Of a DNA stretch of 64,000 nucleotides, positions 44,124 to 53,513 are shown piece by piece (within the stretch, counting starts at the first letter, position 1; the number at the start of each line of letters is the position of its first letter). The position numbers were made by a program, and so were the translations under genes. The DNA lies in NCBI RefSeq assembly GCF_013401515.1, contig NZ_CP058529.1:2728001-2792000 (forward strand). The letters run 5' to 3'. The stretch is from Halorarum halophilum. Lineage in GTDB: Archaea; Halobacteriota; Halobacteria; Halobacteriales; Haloferacaceae. Below the pieces are notes generated by a model that worked only from the letters and a program-made list of their open reading frames with translations, did not search any database and had not been told where the DNA came from.

Positions 44124-45296
44124 ATGGACTCTATCGTCGAGGACGCGATCGACGAGGCCGAAGGGGAGGGGCAGTCCGCCGACGCCAACGCGGGGGCGTC
44201 GCAGGACGAGTCCACCTCGGGGGTCTCGGAACCCGCCGACAGCGCTCCCACCTCGGGCAAGATGACCGACGAACAGCTGGAGGACGTTCTCCAGGACCTC
44301 CAGACGAACATCACCGTCGTCGGCTGCGGCGGCGCGGGCGGTAACACGGTGAACCGGATGGCCGAGGAGGGCATCCACGGCGCGAAGCTCGTCGCGGCCA
44401 ACACCGACGTCCAGCACCTCGTGAACATCGAGGCCGACACGAAGATCCTCATGGGGCAGGACAAGACGAAGGGCCGCGGCGCGGGCTCGCTCCCCCAGGT
44501 CGGCGAGGAGGCCGCGATCGAATCCCAGGAGGAGATCCGCGAGTCCATCTCCGGCTCCGACATGGTGTTCGTCACCGCCGGCCTCGGCGGCGGCACCGGC
44601 ACCGGCTCGGCGCCCGTCGTCGCGAAGGCGGCCCGCGAGATCGGCGCGCTCACCATCGCCATCGTCACGACCCCGTTCACGGCGGAGGGCGAGGTCCGGC
44701 GCACGAACGCGGAAGCAGGCCTCGAGCGACTCCGCGACGTGGCGGACACGGTCATCGTCGTCCCCAACGACCGCCTCCTCGACGCCGTCGGAAAGCTCCC
44801 CGTCCGGCAGGCGTTCAAGATCTCCGACGAGGTGCTGATGCGCTCGGTGAAGGGCATCACCGAACTCATCACCAAGCCCGGCCTCGTGAACCTCGACTTC
44901 GCCGACGTCCGCACCGTCATGGAGAAGGGCGGCGTCGCGATGATCGGCCTCGGCGAGTCCGACTCCGACACCAAGGCCCAGGAGTCCGTCCAGTCGGCCC
45001 TCCGCTCCCCGCTGCTCGACGTCGACATCTCCGGCGCGAACTCCGCGCTGGTGAACGTCACCGGCGGCTCGGACATGAGCATCGAGGAGGCCGAGGGCGT
45101 CGTTGAGGAGATCTACGACCGGATCGACCCCGACGCCCGCATCATCTGGGGGACCTCGATCGACGAGGAACTCGAGGGCACGATGCGGACGATGATCGTC
45201 GTCACGGGCGTCGAGTCGCCCCAGATATACGGGCGAAACGACGTGGCGCAGGCGAAGGCGGAGGAGAAACTCGAGGACATCGACTACGTGGAATAG
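44124..45296 (+). CDS. ftsZ1: Cell division protein FtsZ (FtsZ1 type)
   Basis: The tubulin-like GTPase of 390 aa has [20 protein letters not shown] and the G-box [13 protein letters not shown] near residue 155-165; the T7 synergy loop with [11 protein letters not shown] is intact. A 55-residue acidic tail lies ahead of the GTPase domain. Haloarchaea have two FtsZ proteins; the N-terminal extension and the neighbours secE/spt5 fit FtsZ1, which organises the division ring. The promoter is probably the AT-rich stretch at 44088-44095. Confidence 0.96.
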   Translation: MDSIVEDAIDEAEGEGQSADANAGASQDESTSGVSEPADSAPTSGKMTDEQLEDVLQDLQTNITVVGCGGAGGNTVNRMAEEGIHGAKLVAANTDVQHLVNIEADTKILMGQDKTKGRGAGSLPQVGEEAAIESQEEIRESISGSDMVFVTAGLGGGTGTGSAPVVAKAAREIGALTIAIVTTPFTAEGEVRRTNAEAGLERLRDVADTVIVVPNDRLLDAVGKLPVRQAFKISDEVLMRSVKGITELITKPGLVNLDFADVRTVMEKGGVAMIGLGESDSDTKAQESVQSALRSPLLDVDISGANSALVNVTGGSDMSIEEAEGVVEEIYDRIDPDARIIWGTSIDEELEGTMRTMIVVTGVESPQIYGRNDVAQAKAEEKLEDIDYVE

Positions 45297-45452
45297 TCGG
45301 CTAGGACGGGCGTACCGACCGGCGATGGAGTCCACGGTCCCCACTCCCGTACCTCCGAACCGTTCACCGCCCCCCGAGCTACGGCTCCGCGGATTTCCTC
45401 GGTCGGCAGATTCAGGTCGACGGTCCCGGAACCCCACACGAGTCGACCTCCA

Positions 45453-46970
45453 ATGTCCCCATCGCCCCCCGACTCGTTCGACCTCCTCGAGACGACCGTC
45501 GCCGACGTACACGCCGCGATGGAGGACGGACGAGTCACCGCCGAACGCCTCGTCGATCGCTACCTCGTCCGCATCGACGCGTACGACGACGACCTGAACG
45601 CGATCCTCACGGTGAACGGGAACGCTCGCGAGCGCGCACGCCGGCTCGACGAGCGGTTCGAGCGCGACGGCCTCGTGGGACCGCTTCATGGCGTTCCGCT
45701 GCTCCTCAAGGACAACCAGGACACCCACGACATGCCGACCACGGCGGGGTCGACCGCGCTCGCCGAGTCCAGGCCGCCGCGGGACGCGTTCGTCGTCGAG
45801 CGGCTCCGCGAGGCCGGTGCCGTCGTCGTCGCGAAGGCGAACCTGCAGGAGCTGTCGTTCGGCGTCGACACCATCAGCTCGCTCGGCGGCGAGACGCGGA
45901 ACGCGTACGACCTCGACCGCCGACCGTCCGGGTCGAGCGGCGGGACGGCGGCGGCCATCGCGGCGAACCTGGCGGCCGTCGGGACGGGCTCCGACACCTG
46001 TTCGTCGGTCCGGTCACCGCCCGCGTTCAACGACCTCGTGGGCGTTCGCCCGACGAGGGGGCTGGTCAGCCGGACGGGCATCGTGCCGCTGAGCGAGAGC
46101 CAGGACACCGCCGGCCCCATCACCCGGACCGTCGCCGACGCCGCCCGGCTGCTCGAGGTCATGGCCGGCTACGACCCGGACGACCCGGTTACGGCGACCG
46201 GCGCGGACGAGGTTCCGGCGGACGGGTACGTCCAGCACCTCGACGCCGACGGGCTCGACGGCGCACGCGTCGGCGTCGCACGACAGTTCTTCGGGCCCCG
46301 GGACGAGGAGCGCACGTCCGAGGCGGACGCCGCCGCCGTCACGGCCATCGTCGAGGAGGCCGTCGCGGAGATGTCCGACGCCGGCGCGACGATACTCGAC
46401 CCGGTCGAGGTCGTCGACCTCGACCGCCTCGCGAGCGCCCGCGTGCTCCAGTACGAGTTCGCCCGCGACTTCGACCGGTACCTCTCGGAGCTGGGCGAGG
46501 CGGCGCCGTACGACTCGCTTGCCGAGGTGTACGGGACGGGGGAGATCGCACCCTCCATCGCGGCGCGGTTCGAGGAGGCCGACATCCTGGATGTCGACGC
46601 CGGGACGCTGGACTCGAACCCCGGGTACCTCCGACGACTGCGGCGGCGGCAGGAACTGAAGGAGTCCACCCTCTCCCGCATGGTCGACCTCGACCTCGAC
46701 GCCCTGCTGTATCCGCCGTCGAGGGTCCCGCCCGTCGAAATCCCCGAACACCAACCGTTCGCGGAGATGAACTGCGAACTCTCCGCACACACGGGACTGC
46801 CCGCCATCGTCGTCCCGGCCGGCTTCACCGACGATGGGCTCCCCGTCGGCGTCGAACTCCTCGGACGGGAGTTCGCCGAGCCGCGGCTGTTCGAGCTGGC
46901 GTACGGCTTCGAGCGCGCGACCGACCATCGACGCCCGCCGGAGGGGTTCGGAACCCTCGACGGCGCCTGA
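45453..46970 (+). CDS. Amidase-signature family hydrolase
   Basis: The 505-aa protein has the amidase core: Lys in GVPLLLKDNQDTHDMPT, the cis-Ser in DRRPSGSSGGTAAAIAANLA, and the nucleophile Ser in TGSDTCSSVRSPPAFN. The glycines GGS normally before the nucleophile are here CSS. It hydrolyses a C-N bond. It is not GatA of the tRNA amidotransferase, since gatB and gatC are absent and the length is larger. It lies between ftsZ1 and secE, an unusual place. Confidence 0.85.
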   Translation: MSPSPPDSFDLLETTVADVHAAMEDGRVTAERLVDRYLVRIDAYDDDLNAILTVNGNARERARRLDERFERDGLVGPLHGVPLLLKDNQDTHDMPTTAGSTALAESRPPRDAFVVERLREAGAVVVAKANLQELSFGVDTISSLGGETRNAYDLDRRPSGSSGGTAAAIAANLAAVGTGSDTCSSVRSPPAFNDLVGVRPTRGLVSRTGIVPLSESQDTAGPITRTVADAARLLEVMAGYDPDDPVTATGADEVPADGYVQHLDADGLDGARVGVARQFFGPRDEERTSEADAAAVTAIVEEAVAEMSDAGATILDPVEVVDLDRLASARVLQYEFARDFDRYLSELGEAAPYDSLAEVYGTGEIAPSIAARFEEADILDVDAGTLDSNPGYLRRLRRRQELKESTLSRMVDLDLDALLYPPSRVPPVEIPEHQPFAEMNCELSAHTGLPAIVVPAGFTDDGLPVGVELLGREFAEPRLFELAYGFERATDHRRPPEGFGTLDGA

Positions 46971-47055
46971 CCGCACGGAACGCCGATTCCCACCGTCGGA
47001 CTCCGGCCCCCGATGCAACAGATATAGAAGGAGCGCCGCAGTATCCCCGGCAACA

Positions 47056-47229
47056 ATGGACGTCAAGTACGACCTGACCAGCTACGTGCGGGTGCTCAAA
47101 CTGGCGAGCACGCCATCCTGGGGGGAGTTCTCCCAGATCGCGAAGATCGCCGGCGCCGGCATCTTCCTCGTCGGCTTCCTCGGGTTCGTCATCTTCGCCA
47201 TCATGTCGTTCCTCCCCGGGGGTGTCTGA
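47056..47229 (+). CDS. secE: Preprotein translocase subunit SecE (Sec61 gamma)
   Basis: The 57-aa protein has an amphipathic first helix (YVRVLKLASTPSWGEFSQIA) and one membrane helix (IFLVGFLGFVIFAIMSFL), the full archaeal SecE. It clamps the SecY channel. The start ATG at 47056 has no strong ribosome binding site. Three bases separate it from spt5. Confidence 0.95.
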   Translation: MDVKYDLTSYVRVLKLASTPSWGEFSQIAKIAGAGIFLVGFLGFVIFAIMSFLPGGV

Positions 47230-47232
47230 GCG

Positions 47233-47688
47233 TTGCCCATCTACTCGGTGAAGACGACGGCGAGCCAGGAGCGCACCGTCGCGGACATGATCGCCAGCAA
47301 GGAGATGCCGGACATCCACGCCGTGCTCGCGCCCGACCAGCTCACGAGCTACGTGCTCGTCGAGGCGGACACCGACTCGATCATCCGGCGAGTGCTGGAG
47401 GAGGTTCCCCACGCTCGCGGGCTCGTCGAGGGTCCGAACGGCGAGGCCGGCCGGTCGTCGATGGCCGAGGTCGAGCACTTCCTCTCGCCGACGCCGGACG
47501 TCGAGGGTATCGCCGAGGGCGACATCGTCGAACTCATCGCCGGCCCGTTCAAGGGCGAGAAGGCGCAGGTCCAGCGCATCGACGAGGGGAAGGACCAGGT
47601 GACCGTCGAACTGTACGAGGCCACCGTCCCAATCCCCGTGACGGTCCGCGGCGACCAGATCCGCGTGCTGGATAGCGACGAACGCTGA
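47233..47688 (+). CDS. spt5: Transcription elongation factor Spt5/NusG
   Basis: The 151-aa protein starts at TTG 47233 ([20 protein letters not shown]), three bases after secE, the only start giving the full NGN domain. The NGN domain covers residues 1-85 and binds the polymerase clamp. KOW follows ([20 protein letters not shown]). Spt5 raises processivity and couples to translation. Order secE-spt5 is conserved in archaea. Confidence 0.95.
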   Translation: MPIYSVKTTASQERTVADMIASKEMPDIHAVLAPDQLTSYVLVEADTDSIIRRVLEEVPHARGLVEGPNGEAGRSSMAEVEHFLSPTPDVEGIAEGDIVELIAGPFKGEKAQVQRIDEGKDQVTVELYEATVPIPVTVRGDQIRVLDSDER

Positions 47689-47810
47689 CGAACTCACTCG
47701 CTCCCGTCCACTTCGTCTCGCGGGTACACTGCTGAACGATAGCCCCCAGACTCCCGATTATCTCTCTCCGGCGAACGAAGATCGATCCCGCTAGAACAGT
47801 CGCTCCGGAC

Positions 47811-48107
47811 TCACACCGCGCCGTCGATCCGCTCGACGACCGACTGGAGGTCGACGACCGACTCGATCTCGTCTTTCACCTGTTCGCGCTGTCGGACGGC
47901 GTCCGAGTCTGCGTCGTACGCGCGGACGAACTCGGCGCGCGTGTGCTCGTCGAAGGCGTGCCGGATGGCGAAGTAGCCGTCGGGCACGACGGTCCCGCAC
48001 ACTTTGCACTCGTGACGCTCGTGTTCGGCCGTCTGGTGGACGATGGCGTCCTCGACGGCGTCGAACGTGTCGTCACACCCCTCGATCGCGCAGGCCCACC
48101 TCGACAT
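47811..48107 (-). CDS. Small zinc-finger protein, 98 aa
   Basis: The sequence MSRWACAIEGCDDTFDAVED has C2H2-like spacing: C6-x4-C11 then His-x4-His in VHQTAEHERH, and a second knuckle CKVCGTVVPDGYFAIRHAFD with EH. This fits two C2H2 fingers, a type seen in haloarchaeal DNA or protein adaptors. ATG 48107 is chosen since the upstream frame lacks family character. The C-terminal 40 residues are helical. No function is known. Confidence 0.75.
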   Translation of the reverse strand: MSRWACAIEGCDDTFDAVEDAIVHQTAEHERHECKVCGTVVPDGYFAIRHAFDEHTRAEFVRAYDADSDAVRQREQVKDEIESVVDLQSVVERIDGAV

Positions 48108-48196
48108 GTCCGCGTCCACGCCCGGCGACCGCAAAAGCGTTTCCCGGCGTCTCCGGAAGCGGAATCCATAACCCGATTGGAAGCTTTTTCGGACAC

Positions 48197-48958
48197 GTGA
48201 GCGACGCACCGACGCGCGTCGACCTCCACGTGAAGGTGCTCGACGACCGGATCGTCGAGCGCGCCGAGGCCGCGGGGGTCGACGTACTCGTGTACGCGCC
48301 CCACTTCGTCCGCCTCCCGGAGATCCGGACCCGGGCCGAGCGGTTCTCGACGGACGAGGTGACGGTAGTCCCCGCCAGGGAGGTGTTCACCGGCGACTGG
48401 CGGAACCGGCGGCACCTCCTCGCGATCGGCCTCGACGATCCGGTTCCGGACTTCATCACGTACGAGGCCGCACTCGCCGAGTTCGAGCGCCAGGAGGCCG
48501 CCGTGGTCGTCCCCCACCCGGAGTTCCTGAACGTGAGCCTCACCCGCGCGGAGGTGAGCGCCTACCGCGACCGCATCCACGCGATCGAGACGTACAACGC
48601 GAAACTGTTCGAACGACAGAACGCGCGCGGCCGACGAATCGCCGAGGCGTTCGACATCCCCGGGTACGGCTCGTCGTACGCGCACCTCCGGGGCAGCATC
48701 GGCGCCGCGTGGACCGAGTTCGAGTCCGACGTGACGGACGAGGCGGCGCTGACCGCCGCGCTCCGGAACCGCGAGGAGCGGACGGTGGTGAGACGGACGG
48801 ACCCCGCGACGACCGCCCGTCGGCTCGTGGAGTTCGCCCACCTCGGCTTCGAGAACAGCTACGGGAAACTCGACCGCCTCTTCCTCTCGGGGATGGAGCC
48901 CACCCACCCCCGCCACATCGCGTACGGTGGCCGGTTCGACGACGTCGCCGTCTACTGA
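48197..48958 (+). CDS. PHP-like metal hydrolase
   Basis: The 253-aa protein starts at GTG 48197 (SDAPTRVDLHVKVLDDRIVE). It has the PHP plan of the haloarchaeal family: RVDLHVKVL, DVLVYAPHFVRLPEIR, TVVPAREVF, AAVVVPHPEFLNVSLT and a late GSSYAHL where a metal His is usual. The first HxH motif of PHP is reduced to one His. It may be an inactive or changed member. Its promoter region lies in the 89 bp between it and the divergent zinc-finger gene. Confidence 0.75.
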   Translation: MSDAPTRVDLHVKVLDDRIVERAEAAGVDVLVYAPHFVRLPEIRTRAERFSTDEVTVVPAREVFTGDWRNRRHLLAIGLDDPVPDFITYEAALAEFERQEAAVVVPHPEFLNVSLTRAEVSAYRDRIHAIETYNAKLFERQNARGRRIAEAFDIPGYGSSYAHLRGSIGAAWTEFESDVTDEAALTAALRNREERTVVRRTDPATTARRLVEFAHLGFENSYGKLDRLFLSGMEPTHPRHIAYGGRFDDVAVY

Positions 48959-48991
48959 CCGCCGCCCGCATCCATCCGATTCGGCCTCGAC

Positions 48992-49507
48992 TCAGACGGT
49001 TTCGACGGCGTCGAGCAGGGACTCCAGCGCCCGCCGGGCGATCCGCTCCTTGATCTGGGTCCGGGTGCCGTCGAACTCGTGACGCGAGACGGTGGCACGG
49101 CTCTCGCCGGTGCCCCAGTCGCCGCGTCGAGCGACGCCGACGAACACCGTGCCGACCGGCTTCTCCGCGGTGCCGCCCTCCGGGCCGGCGATGCCAGTCG
49201 TCGACAGTCCCCAGTCGGTCCCCGCGGTGTCCCGGATGCCGCGGGCCATCGCCAGGGCGACCGGTTCCGAGACGGCTCCTTCCCCGTCGAGGTGCTCGCG
49301 CGGGACGGCCAGTTCGGTCAGTTTCGCGTCGTAGGAGTACGTCACCACCGAGCGGTCGAAGTAGTCGCTCGACCCCGGGACGTCGGTCAACAGCGACCCG
49401 ACGAGCCCGCCCGTACACGACTCGGCCGTCGCGACGGACGCCCCGGCCGCCCGGAGCGCCTCGCCGACGCGCTCCTCGATCGGCGGGTCGTCCGCGAACT
49501 CGCGCAT
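48992..49507 (-). CDS. cinA: CinA C-terminal domain, nicotinamide-nucleotide amidohydrolase
   Basis: The 171-aa protein (MREFADDPPIEERVGEALRA) has TAESCTGGLVGSLLTDVPGS and TGIAGPEGGTAEKPVGTVFV, the two loops of the PncC/CinA-C active site. It turns NMN to nicotinate mononucleotide. Normal length for the single-domain form. Promoter region is shared with the divergent aminotransferase (49508-49651). Confidence 0.92.
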   Translation of the reverse strand: MREFADDPPIEERVGEALRAAGASVATAESCTGGLVGSLLTDVPGSSDYFDRSVVTYSYDAKLTELAVPREHLDGEGAVSEPVALAMARGIRDTAGTDWGLSTTGIAGPEGGTAEKPVGTVFVGVARRGDWGTGESRATVSRHEFDGTRTQIKERIARRALESLLDAVETV

Positions 49508-49651
49508 ACGTTCGCTTGGCGGTGTCGAGCCAAATAGTCGGCGGACGTCGCTGGATGCTCCGTACGAGGCGATCGCCGAGCCGTCTCTCACTGTCGACGC
49601 CCGCCTGTCGCGACCGCGGGAGTAAAGGGGTGTGCGAGCCGACTGACGGGC

Positions 49652-50752
49652 GTGAACTACGAGCGGCCGCAGTTCTTTCACCTGATGCAGTACGCCGAGG
49701 CGGCCGAGCACGACGTGGTGGACATGGTGTCGGGGAACCCCGACTGGGAGCCGCCGGCCGCGCTCCGGGACGGCCTCCGCGAGTACGCCGACGCGGACCC
49801 GGACGAGTTCCAGTATCCGCCGAGCGAAGGGCTGCTGGAACTCCGCGAGGAGATCGCCGCGCGCCGGAACGTCGCTCCCTCGCGGATCGTCGTCACCAAC
49901 GGGACGGGCGAGGCGAACTACCTCGCGATGGCGGCGGCGCTCGACCGCGATGCGGGTTCGGAGGTGCTCCTCGCCGACCCGGTGTACCCGTACTACCCGG
50001 GCAAGACCGAATTGCTCGGCGGGAAGGTAACGCTCGTTCCGACCGAGCGCGACGGCTCCATCGACCCGGCGCGCTTTCGCGAGGCGGCCAGCGAGGAGAC
50101 CGGGCTCATCCTGGTGAACACGCCGAACAACCCGACCGGCGCGGTGTACTCGCGGGAGACGATGCGCGAACTGGCGGCGCTCGCCGAGGAGATGGACGCG
50201 ACGCTCGTCTCCGACGAGGTGTACGACCACTTCGACTTCACCGGGGAGTTCGAGTCCGCGCTGACGCTCGACTCCGACCGCGCCATCGTCACGTCGGGCT
50301 ACTCGAAGTCGATGGCGATCACGGGGTTCCGCGTCGGCTACGCGATACTTCCCGAACGCCTCGTCGGCGGGGCGAAGACCCGCCACATGCTCGTGAACGT
50401 CGCGACCTCGCGGCCGCCGCAGGTTGCAGTGTTGCGCGCACTCCGCGAGACGGAGACGGAGTACTACGAGTCCGTCAGGTCGCTGCTCCGAGAGCGGGTC
50501 GACACCTTCACCGACGCGCTCGACGCGGCGGGGGCCGAGTACTCCCGCCCCGACGGGGGGTTCTACGTCCTCGCCCGGTTCGATGGTTTCCCGGGAACGA
50601 TGGCGAACGCGGAGCGCCTCGTCGACGAAGCGGGGGTCGCCGGGATGCCGGGCGATACCTTCGGCTCGGCGCGGGACGAGTGGCTCCGATTCGCGCTCGT
50701 CACGCCGCGCGTGGAGGAGGCGGCGGCGCGGCTGGCCGACTACTTCGACTGA
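49652..50752 (+). CDS. PLP-dependent aminotransferase, class I/II
   Basis: The 366-aa protein starts at GTG 49652 (NYERPQFFHLMQYAEAAEHD). Fold type I features are VNTPNNPTGAVYSRE, LVSDEVYDHFDF and the PLP Lys in TSGYSKSMAITGFRVGY. C-terminal Arg in EWLRFALV binds the carboxylate. Substrate cannot be stated; such haloarchaeal enzymes act on aspartate or aromatic amino acids. Confidence 0.88.
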   Translation: MNYERPQFFHLMQYAEAAEHDVVDMVSGNPDWEPPAALRDGLREYADADPDEFQYPPSEGLLELREEIAARRNVAPSRIVVTNGTGEANYLAMAAALDRDAGSEVLLADPVYPYYPGKTELLGGKVTLVPTERDGSIDPARFREAASEETGLILVNTPNNPTGAVYSRETMRELAALAEEMDATLVSDEVYDHFDFTGEFESALTLDSDRAIVTSGYSKSMAITGFRVGYAILPERLVGGAKTRHMLVNVATSRPPQVAVLRALRETETEYYESVRSLLRERVDTFTDALDAAGAEYSRPDGGFYVLARFDGFPGTMANAERLVDEAGVAGMPGDTFGSARDEWLRFALVTPRVEEAAARLADYFD

Positions 50753-50949
50753 CTCGCCGGAACTTCTCGGGCCGGTGAGGCCTACACGGACTGTCGGTCC
50801 CGCCCGTCCATGGAACCAGGTGCGTCCGCGACGGTCTGGGTTCGGTTTCGTACTTGAACCTTCACACGCGGGCGGTAACTCCGAATTCTGGCCGACCTGT
50901 TCGAAACCGCGACCAACGGATAGACAAGCACCGCCTCCCTCCTCCCCCC

Positions 50950-52110
50950 ATGAACGATATCGACGTCGAACCCGTCAACGACGTGGACGAGGACGTTGGG
51001 GGCAACAGGCCGCCAGCGGACCCCGCAGGGATGGGAACGACGGTCGACACGGCCGACCTCGCCGAGCGAAGCGCCCCCGAGTACGTGCTGTACGGCGGGA
51101 AGGGTGGCGTCGGGAAGACCACCTGCGCGGCCGCGACGGCGCTCGCAAGCGCGGCGGGCGGCACGTCGACGCTCGTCGTCTCCACCGATCCGGCCCACTC
51201 GCTGTCGGACACGCTCGACACCGAGATCCTGTCACGGCCGTCCCGAATCAGGGAGGACGTTCCCCTGTACGCCGCCGAGATCGACCCCGACGCCGCGATG
51301 GAGGACGGGCTGTTCGGCGACGAGGGGATGGGTGCCGAAGACGATGGGGCGAGAGCTGGCGCAGGCGGTACGGACGCCGCCGGGGGGAACCCGCTCGGCG
51401 GCCTCGGTGGGATGGGTGAGGCGATGGAGGACGGGCCGATGGGCGCGATGCTCGGCGGCACGATGCCCGGCGCCGACGAGGCGGCCGCGATGCGCCAGTT
51501 GCTCGAACACCTCGACGACCCGCGGTTCGACCGCGTCGTCGTCGACACCGCGCCGACGGGCCACACGCTCCGACTGCTCCAGCTCCCGGAGCTGCTGGAC
51601 TCGATGGTCGGCCGGCTGATGAAGCTCCGTCAGCAGTTCTCCGGCATGATGGAGGGCGTGAAGGGTATGTTCGGGATGGGCGAGGGCGGCCCGGGGGAGC
51701 CGGACCTCGACGAGCTGAAGGACCGTATCGAGCGCCTCCGCACCGTCCTTCAGGACCCCGATCGGACAGACTTCCGGGTCGTCATGGTGCCGGAGGAGAT
51801 GAGCGTGATGGAGTCCGAGCGTCTCGTCGAGCGGCTCGACGAGTTCGACATCCCCGTGTCGACGCTCGTGGTGAACCGCGTGATGGAGGACCCGGGCGAC
51901 GTGGCCGGCGCGGCCGTCGACGACGACTGGGTCGTCACGCCGAACCTCGACACCTGCGAGTTCTGCCAGCGCCGCTGGGAGGTGCAGCAGAACTCCCTCT
52001 CCCGGGCGACGGAACTGTTCCGCGGGCGCGACGTGAAACGGGTCCCCCTGCTGGCAGACGAGGTGCGCGGCGAGGACGCGCTCCGCGTCGTCGCGGCCTG
52101 TCTGGCCTGA
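50950..52110 (+). CDS. get3: ArsA/Get3-family ATPase
   Basis: The 386-aa SIMIBI ATPase has P-loop YGGKGGVGKTT at 48-58, switch I STDPAHSLSD, switch II DTAPTGHTLRLL and the zinc CxxC CEFCQRRW at 336-339. A Met/Gly-rich insert (about 125-175) and MKLRQQFSGMMEGVKGMFGM form the hydrophobic groove that in Get3 holds tail-anchored membrane proteins. This is more likely a Get3 targeting factor than an arsenite pump, since no arsB is near. Confidence 0.92.
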   Translation: MNDIDVEPVNDVDEDVGGNRPPADPAGMGTTVDTADLAERSAPEYVLYGGKGGVGKTTCAAATALASAAGGTSTLVVSTDPAHSLSDTLDTEILSRPSRIREDVPLYAAEIDPDAAMEDGLFGDEGMGAEDDGARAGAGGTDAAGGNPLGGLGGMGEAMEDGPMGAMLGGTMPGADEAAAMRQLLEHLDDPRFDRVVVDTAPTGHTLRLLQLPELLDSMVGRLMKLRQQFSGMMEGVKGMFGMGEGGPGEPDLDELKDRIERLRTVLQDPDRTDFRVVMVPEEMSVMESERLVERLDEFDIPVSTLVVNRVMEDPGDVAGAAVDDDWVVTPNLDTCEFCQRRWEVQQNSLSRATELFRGRDVKRVPLLADEVRGEDALRVVAACLA

Positions 52111-52138
52111 GCCCGGATCTCACCGACCCGTCGTCGCG

Positions 52139-52423
52139 CTACCCGTCGCACTCGGCCGGTTCCTCGACCAGTTCCCTCGCGAGGTCGCGGGCGGCGGCGA
52201 CGTGCTCGTCGGCCTCGTCGTTCCCCGTCCCCTCGACCTCCGCGAGCAGGTCGCGGACGTGTTCGGCGCGCTCGCTGACGACGGCCGGCTCGGCCGGTCG
52301 CTCGGCGAGGTCGCGTGCGACCGCCTCGGCCTCCCCGAGGTAGGCGCCGACTTCGCGCTCGACCGGGAGTTCGGCCGTGGCTTCGAGGTGGTCGTGTAGC
52401 CGGCGGACGCGCTCGTCCGTCAT
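52139..52423 (-). CDS. Helical haloarchaeal protein, 94 aa
   Basis: The protein MTDERVRRLHDHLEATAELP is almost all alpha helix with heptad-like spacing (AEHVRDLLAEVEGTGNDEAD; VAAARDLARELVEEPAE). It probably forms a small helical bundle. No known function. It is 20 bp from the SDR gene on the same strand and may be co-transcribed with it. Confidence 0.65.
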   Translation of the reverse strand: MTDERVRRLHDHLEATAELPVEREVGAYLGEAEAVARDLAERPAEPAVVSERAEHVRDLLAEVEGTGNDEADEHVAAARDLARELVEEPAECDG

Positions 52424-52443
52424 CGTTCACCCATCACTCGAAG

Positions 52444-53268
52444 CTACCCCAGTTTCTTCGCCAGCGACCAGACGCCGTCGGCGAGCCACGTGGGCAGGTA
52501 GCGTCCGAGTTCGCCGGCCTTGGCGATCGGGCCGACCGGATAGCGCGCCGCGGGCTCGGTCGAACTCGCGGCGTTGACCACGTCGGCTGCGACCTCCTCG
52601 GGCGCGATGGCGCCGACGCCGCCCCCGCCGACGGCGTCGTAGTCCTCGTAGAGCGAGTAGAACGACTCGTAGGCGCCAGAGCGGTCGAGTCCGCCGAGTT
52701 CCGACTCGACGCGGTCCTCGAACATGCTGTCGACCGGGCCGGGTTCGATCAGCGCCACGTCGATGCCGTACTCGCGCACCTCGTTCCGCAGCGCGTCGGA
52801 CATTCCCTCCATCGCGAACTTCGACCCGGAGTAGACGCCGGTCCCCGGGACGGCGATGCGCCCGAGCACGCTCGAGACGTTCACGATGGTGCCGTCCTCG
52901 CGGCGGCGCATCGCCGGTAGGACCGCCTTGATGAGCCGGTGGGGGCCGAAGACGTTCACGTCGAACTGCTCCCGGACGGCGTCGCTCGACACGTCCTCGA
53001 CGGGACCGAGCTGGCCGTAGCCGGCGTTGTTCACGAGGCAGTCGATGCGTCCCTCCTCGTCGAGCATCCGGTCCACGACGCGCTCGACGTCGTCACCGTC
53101 GGTCACGTCGAGGGTCGCGATGCGGCAGCCCTCACGCTCGCCGAGCGTCTCGATGTCGGCGGTGTTCCGGGCCGTCGCGTACACCGTCCACTCCTCGTCG
53201 AGGAAGGCCTCGGCCGACGCGCGACCGATGCCCGACGAACAACCTGTGATGAGGACCGTCCGTTCCAT
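52444..53268 (-). CDS. Short-chain dehydrogenase/reductase
   Basis: The 274-aa classical SDR has the nucleotide site ITGCSSGIGRASAEAF, NNAGYG, the catalytic Ser in NVSSVLGRIAV, and YSGSKFAMEG with Tyr and Lys. An Arg in YATARN suggests NADP(H). It resembles the group that reduces retinol/ketoacyl or sugar substrates; substrate unknown. A GTG at 53274 would add two residues. The 245 bp upstream (53269-53513) show nothing more. Confidence 0.9.
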   Translation of the reverse strand: MERTVLITGCSSGIGRASAEAFLDEEWTVYATARNTADIETLGEREGCRIATLDVTDGDDVERVVDRMLDEEGRIDCLVNNAGYGQLGPVEDVSSDAVREQFDVNVFGPHRLIKAVLPAMRRREDGTIVNVSSVLGRIAVPGTGVYSGSKFAMEGMSDALRNEVREYGIDVALIEPGPVDSMFEDRVESELGGLDRSGAYESFYSLYEDYDAVGGGGVGAIAPEEVAADVVNAASSTEPAARYPVGPIAKAGELGRYLPTWLADGVWSLAKKLG

Positions 53269-53513
53269 ATCCACACGTCGGCGGCGGGGATGTTAACTTT
53301 CGGCCTCTCGGTCGCCGGCGGTTCGGCACGCACGACGGTTCGGTGGGGTGCTCGGAGGTACTCCTCCTCGCCGAAAGGTGGAACTACTGTGTTGGCGTGC
53401 GGCGGCCGCACCGAGTCGAGAGCCGCGGGGGATCCCGAGATCGTCCGCTTCCCAGAGACCACTGGTTCAGCTCCAGCGAACCCTACTGTGGTGATGCGGT
53501 ACTCTCTGACGAA

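Noticed and set aside
45453-46970. GatA subunit of the tRNA amidotransferase
   Set aside because: No gatB or gatC gene adjoins, and the nucleophile loop and length differ from archaeal GatA.
50950-52110. Arsenite efflux ATPase ArsA
   Set aside because: No arsB, arsC or arsR gene is nearby. The Met-rich groove and CxxC fit Get3 better, although the families are related.
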